The notes under the pieces: generated by a model
The model's database searches: none
What the model was told of the DNA's origin: nothing
Seen by the model: the letters and a program-made list of their open reading frames with translations, nothing else
DNA from: Clostridium akagii DSM 12554
Lineage (GTDB): Bacteria > Bacillota > Clostridia > Clostridiales > Clostridiaceae
Length of the DNA: 64,000 bases
Assembly: GCF_000686725.1 (NCBI RefSeq)
Contig: NZ_JMLK01000007.1
Location: 186,001-250,000, forward strand
Direction of reading: 5' to 3'
Translations under genes and position numbers: made by a program
Part shown: piece by piece, positions 25,607 to 35,627 of the stretch
Numbering within the stretch: the stretch's first letter is position 1
Layout: each line of letters opens with the position of its first letter

Positions 25607-26887
25607 TTAAGCTTTAGCTAGTGCTTGATTCAAATCGTAAATAAGGTCATCAACACCTTCAATACCTATTGAAAGTCTTACTAAATCTGGTGTAACTCCG
25701 GCTGCTTTTTGTTCTTCTTCATTAAGTTCCGCATGAGTTGTGCTTGCTGGATGAATTACAAGGGATTTTGCATCAGCAACATTTGCAAGTAGAGAAAATA
25801 ATTCAAGACTATTTATAAATGTTTTTCCAGCCTCAAGACCGCCTTTAATTCCGAAAGTGAAGATTGAACCTGCTCCCTTTGGTAGGTATTTTGCGGATAA
25901 TTCTCTATATGGGCTACCTTCTAGTTCAGGATAATTTATCCATGCTACTTTTGGGTGCTTGCTTAAGAAATTAACTATTTGTCTTGTATTAGATACGTGT
26001 CTTTCAACTCTTAGAGATAATGACTCCAGGCCTTGAAGAAATGTGAATGCACTTTGAGGGCTTAAAGTTGCACCTGTGTTTCTAAGTAGTTGAACTCTAG
26101 CTTTTAAAGCGTATGCAGGAGCACCTAAATCAGCATATACTAGTCCATTATAACTTTTATCAGGAGTTGTGAAATCAGGGAATTTACCACTAGCTCTCCA
26201 ATCGAATTTACCAGCATCTACTAAAATTCCGCCTATTGTAGTTCCGTGTCCACCAATGAATTTAGTTGCTGAGTGGACAACTACATCTGCACCATATTCT
26301 ATTGGTCTTACAAGATAAGGTGTACCAAATGTATTATCAATAATAAAAGGTATTTTATTTTCGTGAGCAATTTTCGCAACTGCTTCTATATCTAATACGT
26401 TAATTCTTGGATTACCAATTGTTTCAGCATAAACAGCTTTTGTTTTATCTGTAATGGCGCTTCTAAAGTTTTCAGGATCATCTGGATCAACAAATATTGT
26501 TGTAATTCCAAGCTTTTTTAAAGTAACTGAAAATAATTCATAAGTTCCACCATATAATGTGCTTGCTGCAACTATTTCGTCACCTGCACTTGCTACGTTA
26601 AGAATTGCATAAGTAATTGCAGCTAGTCCTGAAGCAGTTGCAAGTCCTGCAACTCCGCCTTCAAGTTCTGCTACTCTTTTTTCGAAAACATCTGTTGTAG
26701 GGTTCATAATTCTTCCATAAACATTACCAGGTTTTTTTAATTGGAACAGGTCAGCAGCGTCATCGGCATCATCAAATACAAAAGATGTTGTTTGATAAAT
26801 TGGAACTGCTCTTGAATGGGTTGTTGGATCAACCACTTGTCCTGCATGTACTTGTAAAGTTTCGAATGATAATTTTCTTTCACTCAT
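25607..26887 (-). CDS. metY: O-acetylhomoserine sulfhydrylase
   Basis: A PLP enzyme of 426 residues that joins O-acetyl-L-homoserine with sulfide (or methanethiol) to give homocysteine (or methionine). The PLP lysine is K209 in [21 protein letters not shown] and ASGLAAI near residues 57-90, the [12 protein letters not shown] segment and the C-terminal [17 protein letters not shown] / VRLSIGIE region are typical of MetY rather than of cystathionine synthases. The start at 26887 has a GGGAGA site; a longer frame overlaps metA by a few bases but lacks conserved residues. It follows metA by 44 bp in the same riboswitch-controlled operon, so the two catalyse consecutive steps. Confidence 0.96.
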   Translation of the reverse strand: MSERKLSFETLQVHAGQVVDPTTHSRAVPIYQTTSFVFDDADDAADLFQLKKPGNVYGRIMNPTTDVFEKRVAELEGGVAGLATASGLAAITYAILNVASAGDEIVAASTLYGGTYELFSVTLKKLGITTIFVDPDDPENFRSAITDKTKAVYAETIGNPRINVLDIEAVAKIAHENKIPFIIDNTFGTPYLVRPIEYGADVVVHSATKFIGGHGTTIGGILVDAGKFDWRASGKFPDFTTPDKSYNGLVYADLGAPAYALKARVQLLRNTGATLSPQSAFTFLQGLESLSLRVERHVSNTRQIVNFLSKHPKVAWINYPELEGSPYRELSAKYLPKGAGSIFTFGIKGGLEAGKTFINSLELFSLLANVADAKSLVIHPASTTHAELNEEEQKAAGVTPDLVRLSIGIEGVDDLIYDLNQALAKA

Positions 26888-26931
26888 CTTAATCTCTCCC
26901 TTAATTTTAAAATTTATATTTTTATTTATTA

Positions 26932-27855
26932 CTAGCAATTTAATAGTTTGTTTAGATCATAAGGTGTTTCTTGATAAACATAGTAATTAAGCCAATTTAA
27001 AAATAATAAGTTTGCGTGACTTCTCCAAGTTGATAATGGAATCAAATTTGGATCATCATTAGGAAAGTAATTTTGTGGTATATCAATATTAATTCCACTT
27101 GAAATATCTCTAATATATTCATCTTTTAAGGACAATAGATCATATTCAGAGTGACCAGTTACGAAAATTTGCCTACCACCCTTAGTTGCAACTATATATG
27201 GACCTGAGGTTTTTGATTCAGCCAAAATCTCTAGTTCAGGGGTTTTTATTATATCTTCTCTTAAAAATTCTGTATGTCTTGAGTGTGGCACATAAAACAA
27301 GTCATCAAAGCCACAGAGTAGTTTTACACTTTTTTTATCTATTATTTGAGGGAAAACTCCAAATAATTTTTTGCTAAGTTTATGTTTTGGAATTCCAAAA
27401 TGATGATAGAGACCTGCTTGGGATGCCCAACAAATATGGAATGTGGAATAGACATTTTTAAGGCTCCAATCCATTATTTCAGTTAATTCATTCCAATAAT
27501 CTATATCTTCAAATTCAAGGAGTTCTACAGGTGCTCCTGTTATTATCATTCCATCAAATTTTTTGTGCTTTATTTCATCGAAGGTTTGATAATATTTAAA
27601 AAGGTAAGCCTCAGAAGTATTTTTTGAAACATGAGTTTTAGGATATATTAGCGTTATATCAACCTGCAATGGTGAGTTACCTAAAAGTCTAAGTAACTGA
27701 GTTTCTGTAACTGTTTTTACGGGCATAAGATTTAATATAACTATATTAAGAGGCCTTATATCCTGCTTTATAGCACGGTCTTCATTCATTATAAATATAT
27801 TTTCCGCTTTTAATATTTTAGAAGCAGGAAGTCCGCTCTGAATATTTATTGGCAT
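26932..27855 (-). CDS. metA: Homoserine O-acetyltransferase, MetA type
   Basis: A 307-residue enzyme that acylates homoserine as the first committed step to methionine. The catalytic cysteine is C142 ([10 protein letters not shown]) and the H235/E237 pair lies in VTGHSEYD. Residue 111 is glutamate ([10 protein letters not shown]), the residue reported to select acetyl-CoA in Bacillus MetA, whereas glycine there gives succinyl-CoA use. The gene name metA is traditionally linked to succinylation, but this protein should make O-acetylhomoserine, which fits the MetY next to it. The ATG at 27855 follows AGGAGG. The SAM-I riboswitch about 95 bp upstream controls it. Confidence 0.95.
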   Translation of the reverse strand: MPINIQSGLPASKILKAENIFIMNEDRAIKQDIRPLNIVILNLMPVKTVTETQLLRLLGNSPLQVDITLIYPKTHVSKNTSEAYLFKYYQTFDEIKHKKFDGMIITGAPVELLEFEDIDYWNELTEIMDWSLKNVYSTFHICWASQAGLYHHFGIPKHKLSKKLFGVFPQIIDKKSVKLLCGFDDLFYVPHSRHTEFLREDIIKTPELEILAESKTSGPYIVATKGGRQIFVTGHSEYDLLSLKDEYIRDISSGINIDIPQNYFPNDDPNLIPLSTWRSHANLLFLNWLNYYVYQETPYDLNKLLNC

Positions 27856-27948
27856 AAAACTCCTCCTTAATTTAGTATAATATACTTTTCATATTTGCAT
27901 AATAGGTAAAAGAAGAGAACTATACTATAATTAACGAATACTAGTAAT

Positions 27949-28106
27949 AAAAAAAGTTGCCTTCCATAAGGAAAACAACTTTGTAAAGTCGTAATTTCTC
28001 CTTATCTATCAGAAATAATCTGTTGGATTTAACACCATACATTCAAATGATAAATGTTGGTTGTCGGGTTTCAAAGGGCCAATCCCTCCACCGCTCTTGA
28101 TAAGAT
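27949..28106 (-). ncRNA. SAM-I (S-box) riboswitch with terminator
   Basis: Read on the minus strand, the leader begins with CTTATCAAGAG then GGTGGAGGGA, GGCCC, and the core GAAACCC followed by GACAACC, all hallmarks of the S-box. It ends in an expression-platform hairpin, GTTGTTTTCCTT pairing with AAGGCAAC, followed by a run of T (plus-strand 27949-27981). When SAM is bound the terminator forms and metA-metY transcription stops. It lies directly before metA, consistent with methionine biosynthesis control. Confidence 0.95.
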
Positions 28107-28123
28107 TTTATTTGATTTATTAC

Positions 28124-28152
28124 ATATTATACTAAAAGAAAATATTTGTCAA
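28124..28152 (-). promoter_or_regulatory. Promoter of the SAM riboswitch operon
   Basis: On the minus strand, TTGACA (28152-28147), 17-bp spacer and TAATAT (28129-28124); a TATAAT overlaps it at 15-bp spacing. Transcription would start just ahead of the riboswitch. Confidence 0.6.
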
Positions 28153-28230
28153 CATAAATTATTAGGAACTTTTTAAAGCTATGCTAAAATAATAAAAAGC
28201 CAAAATACTAGTCTAATTTATTACGGATGA

Positions 28231-30024
28231 TTAAGTTATCTCAAAATCATTTTGATTAACAAGGTAGCTATAATAGGAATCATTATTCATTAGCTTACTA
28301 TGATTTCCAACTTCAAGTATTGCACCGTTTTTCATAACAATTATTTTATCAGCATTTCTTATAGTAGATAATCTATGGGCAATAACAATGGTAGTTATAT
28401 TTTGAGCAATGTTATCTATAGCCATTTGTATTAATTTTTCTGTTTGAGTATCAATATTGGCAGTGGCCTCATCAAATACAAAAATAGATGGATTGTGAGC
28501 TATGGCTCTTGCAAAAGATATTAGCTGCTTTTCACCTTCGGATAGGGTATTGCCCCTTTCCATGACAGGTTCATCAATACCAGCATCAAAATTTTTAATA
28601 AGATCTTTAACACAGGACATATTTAGGGCTTTATCCAATAGTGATGGTTCAACCTGATCGTTTAAAGTAATATTGCTCCTTATAGTTCCAGAAAATAAAA
28701 ATACATCTTGAAATACCACCGCAATATTTTTTCTTAGAAATTCAAGGTTAAGGAGATTGATATTTATCCCATCTATTAAAATTTCTCCCTTTTGAATTTT
28801 ATAAAATCCATTCAAAAGCGTTATTATGGTGGATTTTCCTGCCCCGGTTTCGCCAACAAAAGCTACAGTTTCCCCTTTTTGTACTTTAAAACTTATATCT
28901 TTTAGTATCCAATCAGAATTATTATATGAAAACCAAACATGATTAAACTCTATGTTACCCTCAATTTTATCTAGTATAGAACCAGCATCTAAAGATTCAA
29001 GAGTGGGCTTTTGATCAAGTAGTTCAAAAATTCTATCTGCCGAAACTAAAGCTGATTGTATTGTGGTATATTGGTCTGCTAAGTCTGATATTGGGTCAAA
29101 AAAATTTTTAATATAAGTTGTAAAAGCATATATTACTCCAATTTCTAAAGTGTGATTTGCAATTTTATTAACACCATAAAAAAGAAGTATTGCTATGGTT
29201 ATGTTTTGGAAAAACTGAGTTCCCGGTTTTAATATACTGTTTAATTGAACTTGAAGTACAGTACTTTTAAAATAACTTTGATTTAGTTTTACAAATTCAT
29301 CATGTTTTTCTTTTTCAGCTTTGAAGATTTGAATAATTTTCATACCAGATATATTTTCAGCCATAAAGCCATTTATCTTGCCTATTATACTTTTTATATT
29401 CAAAAAATTTTGTTTTATCCTCTTTTTTAGAAGAAATAGTATCAATGACATAAGTGGTAAAACTGCCAGTGAAATAAGGGCAAGTTTGAAATTCAAAGCA
29501 AACATTGCATATATTATTCCAATTAAAAGAAAAACATCTTGAAACAGATTTAAAATTACATCTGTATACATATCACTTATTGATTCAATATCGTTGGTTG
29601 CACGAGTTATAAGCCGCCCAGAGGAATTATTATCCAGATATTTAAGTGGAAGATGTTGTATTGTAGTAAAAACTTTACTTCGCAAATTCCTTAAGATATC
29701 CTGGCCAACTTTATTTATTATGTTTTCTTGAGCATAGGAAAAAAAGTTACCCAAAATTGACACAATTAAATATAATATTCCTAAATTAACTATTGAATAT
29801 AAACCCTTAGAGGGAAGGCGTTTTACTAAGAAATCGTCAATAACTAATTTTAATATATATGGTTTAATTATTATAGATAAATTTATAAGAAGTACGCATA
29901 TAGCTGCAAGTAAAATTCTTTTCATATGTGGTATTGTGAGTTTTAATAATCGTTTTAAGCTACTTTCTTTATTAGAATAAAAATCATGATTTTCCGTCTG
30001 CACATTGTTCATTGTAGATTTCAT
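28231..30024 (-). CDS. Heterodimeric ABC exporter subunit with catalytic ATPase site
   Basis: A 597-residue half-transporter: six-helix ABC exporter membrane domain (about 40-330) fused to an ATPase domain (about 360-590). Walker A is GETGAGKST and Walker B is IFVFDEAT with the catalytic glutamate, but the signature is changed to LSEGEKQ instead of LSGGQ. The ATG at 30024 follows GGGGGC. It overlaps the upstream partner gene by 41 bp. The partner has the complementary defects, so the pair should work as an asymmetric heterodimer like BmrC/BmrD or LmrC/LmrD, exporting drugs or lipids. Substrate unknown. Confidence 0.93.
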   Translation of the reverse strand: MKSTMNNVQTENHDFYSNKESSLKRLLKLTIPHMKRILLAAICVLLINLSIIIKPYILKLVIDDFLVKRLPSKGLYSIVNLGILYLIVSILGNFFSYAQENIINKVGQDILRNLRSKVFTTIQHLPLKYLDNNSSGRLITRATNDIESISDMYTDVILNLFQDVFLLIGIIYAMFALNFKLALISLAVLPLMSLILFLLKKRIKQNFLNIKSIIGKINGFMAENISGMKIIQIFKAEKEKHDEFVKLNQSYFKSTVLQVQLNSILKPGTQFFQNITIAILLFYGVNKIANHTLEIGVIYAFTTYIKNFFDPISDLADQYTTIQSALVSADRIFELLDQKPTLESLDAGSILDKIEGNIEFNHVWFSYNNSDWILKDISFKVQKGETVAFVGETGAGKSTIITLLNGFYKIQKGEILIDGININLLNLEFLRKNIAVVFQDVFLFSGTIRSNITLNDQVEPSLLDKALNMSCVKDLIKNFDAGIDEPVMERGNTLSEGEKQLISFARAIAHNPSIFVFDEATANIDTQTEKLIQMAIDNIAQNITTIVIAHRLSTIRNADKIIVMKNGAILEVGNHSKLMNNDSYYSYLVNQNDFEIT

Positions 30025-31717
30025 AATAAAGCCCCCTTTCTTTAATAAGTTGGGTATGGGTTCCTCTTTCACAGATAGAGCCTTTATCAAGTACTATTAT
30101 TTCATCAGCATGTGCCACGGCAGATATTCTGTGAGCAATTATTATATTTGTTTTACCCATCCTTAGCTTTTTTAAATTGTGAAGCACTTGTTTTTCAGTT
30201 ATGGTATCAACTGCAGAAAGTGAATCATCCAATATTAAAACTGAGGGATTTTTTATTAGAGCCCTGGCAATTGAAACACGTTGTTTTTGACCACCAGAAA
30301 GATTTACGCCACGTTCACCTAGTAGGCACTCAAACCCGTCTTTAAATCCTAATATGCTTTCATAAATAAGCGAATTTTTAGAAGCTTCTTCCAAATCATT
30401 TTGAGAATAAATATCTTTAAAAAAAGAAATATTATTTTTTATTGTGTCTGAAAATAAAAAATTATCTTGGGGAACTATGGCGAAGCTCGTTCTTAAGGAA
30501 TTAATAGGAATAGTGTTTATGTCCTTTCCATCAATAAATACTTTGCCAGATTCTAAATTGTATAGTTTAAAGAGGCTAGTGGCTAGAGTGGTTTTTCCAG
30601 AACCAGTTTTACCTATGATTCCAAGAGTATGACCTTTAGGGAGTTTAAGATTTATATTATTTAAAGATTTTGTCTTAGCAGCAGGGTAAATAAAGTCAAA
30701 ATCTTTAAATTCAATATTTCCATGCAGATCAATTGACGAGCCGCTCAGAGCATCTTTTATTTGAGGCTTAACTTTAAAAATGTCATTTAGCCTACCAAGG
30801 GAAGCCATGCCTCGTTGATATACGTTTATAACACGTCCAATTGATACTATAGGATTCATAATCATAGTTAGATAACTATTAAATGCAACAAAATCACCTA
30901 AAGATATTTTTCTTTGTAGAACCATATTACCGCCTATAATAAGATTCATAACAAAACTTATGCTAAAGGAAACCTCTATAACTGGGGTTAAAAGGGAAGA
31001 AGCTCTAACCATACTTAGGTTAGAATCTGAAATCTGTTTATTTAAAGTTTCAAAATTTTCTATTTCACTTGATTCTTGTACATAAGCTTTAATAACTCTA
31101 ATGCCGTATATATTTTCTTGAACTTTATCAGATATATTTGAAAAATTTTCTTGAACCCTTCGAAATCTAATTTTTATAATTTTGCCTATTTTAGTTGTAA
31201 ATATAACTATAAAGGGAATTGGAAGTAGGGTTATTAGAGTAAGCCTTAAATCTATGGCATTACACATTGAATATATTGAAACTATGCATAATACTATTCC
31301 GTTTATAGCAAGAGCTGTGGCAGGACCAAAGGTCATCCTTACAGCAGATATGTCGTTGATTGCATAGGCTATAAGGTCACCAGTTTTTCTTTCACTATAA
31401 AATTCAGGCGACATTTTTTGAAAATGTAAAAATAGTTTTTCTCGAAGATCGCACTCAAGTTTCCTAGCATTTCCTATGACAAGGTTTCTCCACACAAATG
31501 TAAATACAAAAGAACCTATGGATATTAGGGCTATGTAAAAAATATCTATAAAAACCATTGATTTATTGATAGTTTTTACACTCAATAAATCAATAGCTTT
31601 TCCAAGGATTTTAGGAAAAAGTGCTTGAACGTAAGAAGATAATATCATGAAGATTATGCCAACAGTATATGTGAATTTATGCTGCTTGAAGAAAGTGAGA
31701 ATTTGGTTATCTGTCAA
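29984..31717 (-). CDS. Heterodimeric ABC exporter subunit with degenerate ATPase site
   Basis: A 577-residue half-transporter with an exporter membrane domain (about 15-305) and an ATPase domain (about 335-570). Walker A is GKTGSGKTT and the signature is the canonical LSGGQKQR, but Walker B reads LILDDSL: aspartate replaces the catalytic glutamate, the mark of the non-hydrolysing site in heterodimeric exporters. The start is a TTG at 31717 preceded by GGGAGG; the frame is open a few codons further but those codons are the ribosome binding site. The neighbouring subunit gene overlaps its 3' end, so both are made together. Confidence 0.92.
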   Translation of the reverse strand: MTDNQILTFFKQHKFTYTVGIIFMILSSYVQALFPKILGKAIDLLSVKTINKSMVFIDIFYIALISIGSFVFTFVWRNLVIGNARKLECDLREKLFLHFQKMSPEFYSERKTGDLIAYAINDISAVRMTFGPATALAINGIVLCIVSIYSMCNAIDLRLTLITLLPIPFIVIFTTKIGKIIKIRFRRVQENFSNISDKVQENIYGIRVIKAYVQESSEIENFETLNKQISDSNLSMVRASSLLTPVIEVSFSISFVMNLIIGGNMVLQRKISLGDFVAFNSYLTMIMNPIVSIGRVINVYQRGMASLGRLNDIFKVKPQIKDALSGSSIDLHGNIEFKDFDFIYPAAKTKSLNNINLKLPKGHTLGIIGKTGSGKTTLATSLFKLYNLESGKVFIDGKDINTIPINSLRTSFAIVPQDNFLFSDTIKNNISFFKDIYSQNDLEEASKNSLIYESILGFKDGFECLLGERGVNLSGGQKQRVSIARALIKNPSVLILDDSLSAVDTITEKQVLHNLKKLRMGKTNIIIAHRISAVAHADEIIVLDKGSICERGTHTQLIKERGLYYEIYNEQCADGKS

Positions 31718-31772
31718 TGTTATACCTCCCAATTATTTTGATGGCTTAATAAATCTTAAATAAATACAAATG

Positions 31773-31821
31773 CCCTCTATAATATAATTAAAGTTATTTA
31801 ACTTAATTATATTATAAAGAG
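31773..31821 (-). terminator. Imperfect AT-rich hairpin after the chemoreceptor gene
   Basis: Long, imperfect inverted repeat around 31775-31795 / 31800-31821, made almost only of A and T, between the end of the chemoreceptor gene and the start of the exporter operon on the same strand. It could be a terminator; it also contains TATAAT sequences usable as an exporter promoter. Confidence 0.4.
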
Positions 31822-31884
31822 CACTACATTATCAAATCTTAACATGAAACTATATTGATTTTTTCTATCATTCGGGTAAATCTT

Positions 31885-33597
31885 TTATATTTTAAATTTT
31901 AGGACCGCTTCATTTAGTTTTTCAGCAAGATCAGCTTGGGTCTCAGCTGTAACTGACACATGAGCTATAGCAATAGTGGTTTCATTAATTCTTTCTTTTA
32001 TGTTGTTGGAATGCTCAGCAGAAATTTCAGCATTAGCTGCCATATTTTGTGCAGCGTTATTTACTTCTCCAACTGTAGCTGTAATCTCCTCTGACATAGC
32101 CGCAATTTCTTCTGACATTTTACTTACAAAATCAGAATCTTCATAATACTGATCACCCATTTCACCGAAAATTTTAAATTGGGGGTTTACGTTTTGGTTT
32201 ATAAAGGATAACATATCTTTATTTGTTTCTGTACTGGCTTTAAATGCATATTGCACCTTTTTAATCATATCTTGAATTCCATCGACGGCCTGGGATGACT
32301 GTTCTGCAAGTTTCCTGACTTCTTCAGCAACTACTGCAAATCCTTTTCCAGTTTCACCTGCACGAGCCGCTTCTATTGCAGCATTTAGTGCTAAAAGATT
32401 GGTCTGTTCTGCTATACTAGCTATAGTCTCAGCCATAACTTTTATGTTATCAACTACCTTACCGCTATTTATAGCTTCAAGTATTTTACCCTCCTTATCT
32501 TTATATATACTTTGTGTTTTGTGTATTGCTTCAGTACCGTTTTTTTGTACTTGTTCTGCTCTTTCTTTGGATTTTTGTGACATATTACTACCACTCATAG
32601 CTTTACCTGAAAGTTCATTTATACTTGAATTAACTTCTTCAATGGATGCAGTTATTTCTTCAGAACCTGAACTTGTTTCTTGTATGCTAGAAGATATATT
32701 TGATACCGCTACCTTTATATTTTCAGCTTTTGAAGACAGTTCTTCAACCGTTGCAGCCAAATCTTCACTAGAAGTACTTATGTTTTGAGAATTTTCTATT
32801 ATTGATTTAACAAGATCCTTTATGTTTTGCTGTGCCGTTATAATCGCGTTACCTAATTTTCCGAATTCATCTTTCCTTGAAATTGAATAACTTTTAGATA
32901 AATCAAAATTAGCCAAATCCTCTGATATACTAATCATTTTAGCTAATGGTAAACTTATATCATTTGTCATTATAATTCCAAGTGTTATAGCAAGAATCAT
33001 ACCAATGGCTAGGACACACCACATTGTTAATGTTGATAAATTGGCTATTGAATTATTTTCGTTGTAGGCACTTTCTGACTGCGTGTTGTTTAAATCTATA
33101 AGTTTGTCCAGGTTATCAATCATTGTATTTCTACTAATTGATACTTTTGTCATAAGTTCATTACTTGCTTCATCATAGTTACCACTTTGAATTAATTTAA
33201 TTACAAGATTTTTTGCATTACTATATTCAATAATTTCAGCTTTTATTGTTTTCCACTGCTTAATATCTTGATTAAAATTCACTAAACTATCATAAGTATT
33301 AATGTAATTGTTGTTTTCCGCCACTATAAGGTTTATACCAGCTTCCATACTTTCTTGATTAGAATCTTTATTATAAACTAAAATATCCATATCATCTTTA
33401 AGTATTTCAAGATTTTTTTCTAATTCACCTAATATTTTTATACTTTGTAAATTATCTGAGTACATTATCTTAGAATTTGTACTCAACTTTTTTAATGATG
33501 CTGTGCCTATAAAGCCAACTACTCCAATAAGCAGCGCTAGGATTATAAATGATATGATTAACTTAAATCTTACATTTATATTCTTAATAAACAACAT
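31885..33597 (-). CDS. Methyl-accepting chemotaxis protein
   Basis: A 570-residue receptor. TM1 is about 11-32, a four-helix-bundle type ligand domain spans about 35-190, TM2 is about 192-212, HAMP about 213-265, and a long cytoplasmic signalling domain follows. The highly conserved hairpin tip that binds CheA/CheW reads [19 protein letters not shown], followed by [16 protein letters not shown]. The start ATG has an AGGAGG site. About 75-90 bp upstream lies a LacI-type operator behind a consensus promoter, identical in layout to the maltose transport promoters, so this receptor probably serves taxis towards maltose or maltodextrin, possibly through a sugar-loaded binding protein (inference). 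Confidence 0.95.
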   Translation of the reverse strand: MLFIKNINVRFKLIISFIILALLIGVVGFIGTASLKKLSTNSKIMYSDNLQSIKILGELEKNLEILKDDMDILVYNKDSNQESMEAGINLIVAENNNYINTYDSLVNFNQDIKQWKTIKAEIIEYSNAKNLVIKLIQSGNYDEASNELMTKVSISRNTMIDNLDKLIDLNNTQSESAYNENNSIANLSTLTMWCVLAIGMILAITLGIIMTNDISLPLAKMISISEDLANFDLSKSYSISRKDEFGKLGNAIITAQQNIKDLVKSIIENSQNISTSSEDLAATVEELSSKAENIKVAVSNISSSIQETSSGSEEITASIEEVNSSINELSGKAMSGSNMSQKSKERAEQVQKNGTEAIHKTQSIYKDKEGKILEAINSGKVVDNIKVMAETIASIAEQTNLLALNAAIEAARAGETGKGFAVVAEEVRKLAEQSSQAVDGIQDMIKKVQYAFKASTETNKDMLSFINQNVNPQFKIFGEMGDQYYEDSDFVSKMSEEIAAMSEEITATVGEVNNAAQNMAANAEISAEHSNNIKERINETTIAIAHVSVTAETQADLAEKLNEAVLKFKI

Positions 33598-33671
33598 AAT
33601 TTTACCTCCTTTTATTCTTATAAAATGTGTAATGCAAGAAAATTATTGTGTAATTCAACTCTAAGAGTTAA

Positions 33672-33724
33672 TGCAATCGTTTGCACTATCCATAAATTAT
33701 ATGTTATATGTTTGTAAATGTCAA
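33672..33724 (-). promoter_or_regulatory. Chemoreceptor promoter with LacI-type operator
   Basis: On the minus strand TTGACA (33724-33719), 17-bp spacer, TATAAT (33701-33696), then 10 bp to the operator TGCAAACGATTGCA (33685-33672). The same operator and spacing occur at the maltose importer promoters. Confidence 0.85.
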
Positions 33725-33796
33725 ATGTATCCTTATGTTTTTTATTTAAGAATATTTAAGATATTAATGTAGATTTACGGTCTATAAATTATAAAT

Positions 33797-33831
33797 AAAA
33801 ACAGCATTAATATCTGTGAATATTAATGCTG
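33797..33831 (-). terminator. Rho-independent terminator after the maltose-type importer operon
   Basis: Inverted repeat 33802-33813 / 33820-33831 (12 bp) which on the minus strand is followed by TTTTTATTTAT. Confidence 0.85.
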
Positions 33832-33846
33832 CTTATGCGTTATCAA

Positions 33847-34680
33847 CTATTTTATACTTCCGGCGGCAACTGATTTTAAAATATGTTTTTGTGCAAAAAA
33901 GTATAAAATAATCACTGGTATTATGTCAAGTATCAGCCCAGATAAGGCTAAATTCCACTGCTTTGTGTATTCTCCGAAGAAGAAGAATGTTTTTAATGGA
34001 ATTGTAAGGGTATTTGGATTGTTTATTACTAGGGATGGTAATAAGTAATCATTCCAAATCCATACTGAATTAAGGATGGCAACCGTAATGGACATAGGTT
34101 TCAGGAGAGGGAATATTATATACCAAAAGGTTTGAAATTTATTACAGCCGTCTAGTGTTGCTGCCTCATCTAGTTCCACTGGGATACTTTTTAAAAATCC
34201 GTGGTATAGGAAAATAGACAAGGAGGCGCCAAAACCAATGTACATAAAAATTATTCCACCAATGTTTAAAAGGTTTAATTTTCCCATAAATCTTATAAGT
34301 GGAAGCATTACAGCTTGAAAAGGGATAATCATAGATACTATGAATACCATAAGAATGATATTACTAATCTTGCTTTTTGTTCTCTCTAGCATCCATGAGG
34401 CCATGGATGAGAAAATAATAATTAAAACAACGCTTACAACAGTTATAAGTAGTGAATGGAAAAAAGATTGAGCAAAGTCTAAGTCAATGAAAGCCTCTTT
34501 AAAATTGTCTAGAGTATAAGTTATTGGCAATGACAATGTGTTTTTAAATAATTCTAGCTTTGTTTTAAAAGCATTTACTATAATTATGTAAAAGGGAGAT
34601 AAAAATAATAGGCCTAGTGCAATACTTAATACTGTTATTAAAATATTTGGCAAACTTAATTTTTTCTTTTTTATCATCAT
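33847..34680 (-). CDS. Carbohydrate ABC transporter permease, MalG type
   Basis: A 277-residue permease with six predicted membrane helices. The EAA loop is VELDEAATLDGCNKFQTFWYIIFPLLKP, characteristic of CUT1 sugar importers. The N-terminal part lines up with the MalG/MsmG pattern (LGLLFLSPFYIIIVNAFKTK). It overlaps the upstream MalF-type gene by 4 bp (ATGA), with a GAGGT site, so the two permeases are made in equal amounts. The operon holds binding protein and both permeases but no ATPase; a shared MsmK-type ATPase encoded elsewhere is needed. Probable substrate is a maltose-like oligosaccharide, judged from the shared operator. Confidence 0.93.
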   Translation of the reverse strand: MMIKKKKLSLPNILITVLSIALGLLFLSPFYIIIVNAFKTKLELFKNTLSLPITYTLDNFKEAFIDLDFAQSFFHSLLITVVSVVLIIIFSSMASWMLERTKSKISNIILMVFIVSMIIPFQAVMLPLIRFMGKLNLLNIGGIIFMYIGFGASLSIFLYHGFLKSIPVELDEAATLDGCNKFQTFWYIIFPLLKPMSITVAILNSVWIWNDYLLPSLVINNPNTLTIPLKTFFFFGEYTKQWNLALSGLILDIIPVIILYFFAQKHILKSVAAGSIK

Positions 34681-35540
34681 ACCTCAACCTCACCTTTCTT
34701 AGAAAAATATACTTGAGTTAAGGAAATAGCACCTACAACCAAGAAGAATATAACAGCCTTTGCCTGTGCAACACCCATAAGGTTAAACTGAAAAGCAGTA
34801 TTATATATATTCATAGCAAGCATTTCAGTTGAATTTGCAGGCCCCCCAGCAGTTAATGATAAATTTTGATCGTAAAGCTTAAATGAATTTGCTAGTGTTA
34901 GAAATATGCTAACAGTAAATGCAGGTCTTACTAATGGTATTGTTATATTTTTAATTTTTTGCCATTTGGAAGCACCATCAATTTCTGCTGCCTCATTTAA
35001 TTCAGGTGGAATATTCTCTAATGAAGCAATATAAATTATCATGAGATAACCTGACATTTGCCAAGCCATAATTATAACTAAACCTGCCAGACCAGTTGTT
35101 CCATCTGATAGCCAACCTAAAAGCCAATGCTCATGAGTAGCAGTTCCAATAGCAGAAAACACTTCCATAAATATAAATTGCCATATAAACCCTAATATAA
35201 GACCACCAATTAAATTTGGCATGAAAAATATTGTTCTTAAAAAGTTATTGAGTTTAGATTTTCTTGTAACCAAAAGGGCAAGCCCAAATCCAAAGACATT
35301 TAAAATAATAAGGGATAAAATAGTAAATTTCAATGTAAAGATGAAAGAATCAGTAAATGATGCATCCTTTAAAGCAGTGACATAATTTTTAATACCAACC
35401 CAAGCTACACTGGAATTAATTCCATTCCAATCTGTAAAAGAGTAATATATGCCTGTTACGAGTGGAACTAACTGAACTAGAGTGTATGCAATAAGAATTG
35501 GAGCTAGAAAACACCAAAATGATATATTTTTCTTTTTCAT
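34677..35540 (-). CDS. Carbohydrate ABC transporter permease, MalF/UgpA type
   Basis: A 287-residue membrane protein with six helices and an EAA loop reading PPELNEAAEIDGASKWQKIKNITIPLVRP. The short N-terminus (APILIAYTLVQLVPLVTGIYYSFTDWNG) is that of the small CUT1 permeases rather than of E. coli MalF with its large extra loop. It begins at an ATG behind AAAGGAGGAAGGG and lies between the binding-protein gene and the second permease gene of the operon. It forms the transmembrane channel together with the product at 33847. Confidence 0.93.
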   Translation of the reverse strand: MKKKNISFWCFLAPILIAYTLVQLVPLVTGIYYSFTDWNGINSSVAWVGIKNYVTALKDASFTDSFIFTLKFTILSLIILNVFGFGLALLVTRKSKLNNFLRTIFFMPNLIGGLILGFIWQFIFMEVFSAIGTATHEHWLLGWLSDGTTGLAGLVIIMAWQMSGYLMIIYIASLENIPPELNEAAEIDGASKWQKIKNITIPLVRPAFTVSIFLTLANSFKLYDQNLSLTAGGPANSTEMLAMNIYNTAFQFNLMGVAQAKAVIFFLVVGAISLTQVYFSKKGEVEV

Positions 35541-35627
35541 TACCCTTCCTCCTTTGAGAGACTATTTGATAAAAACCTGGAAAGGCTGTTAAGCATATCC
35601 AGGATTTATTGACTTAAAATATATATG

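Noticed and set aside
32399-32788. Plus-strand open frame of 129 codons opposite the chemoreceptor gene
   Set aside because: Antisense to the conserved signalling domain; the hydrophobic, Ser-rich product reflects the complementary frame of heptad-rich coding sequence.
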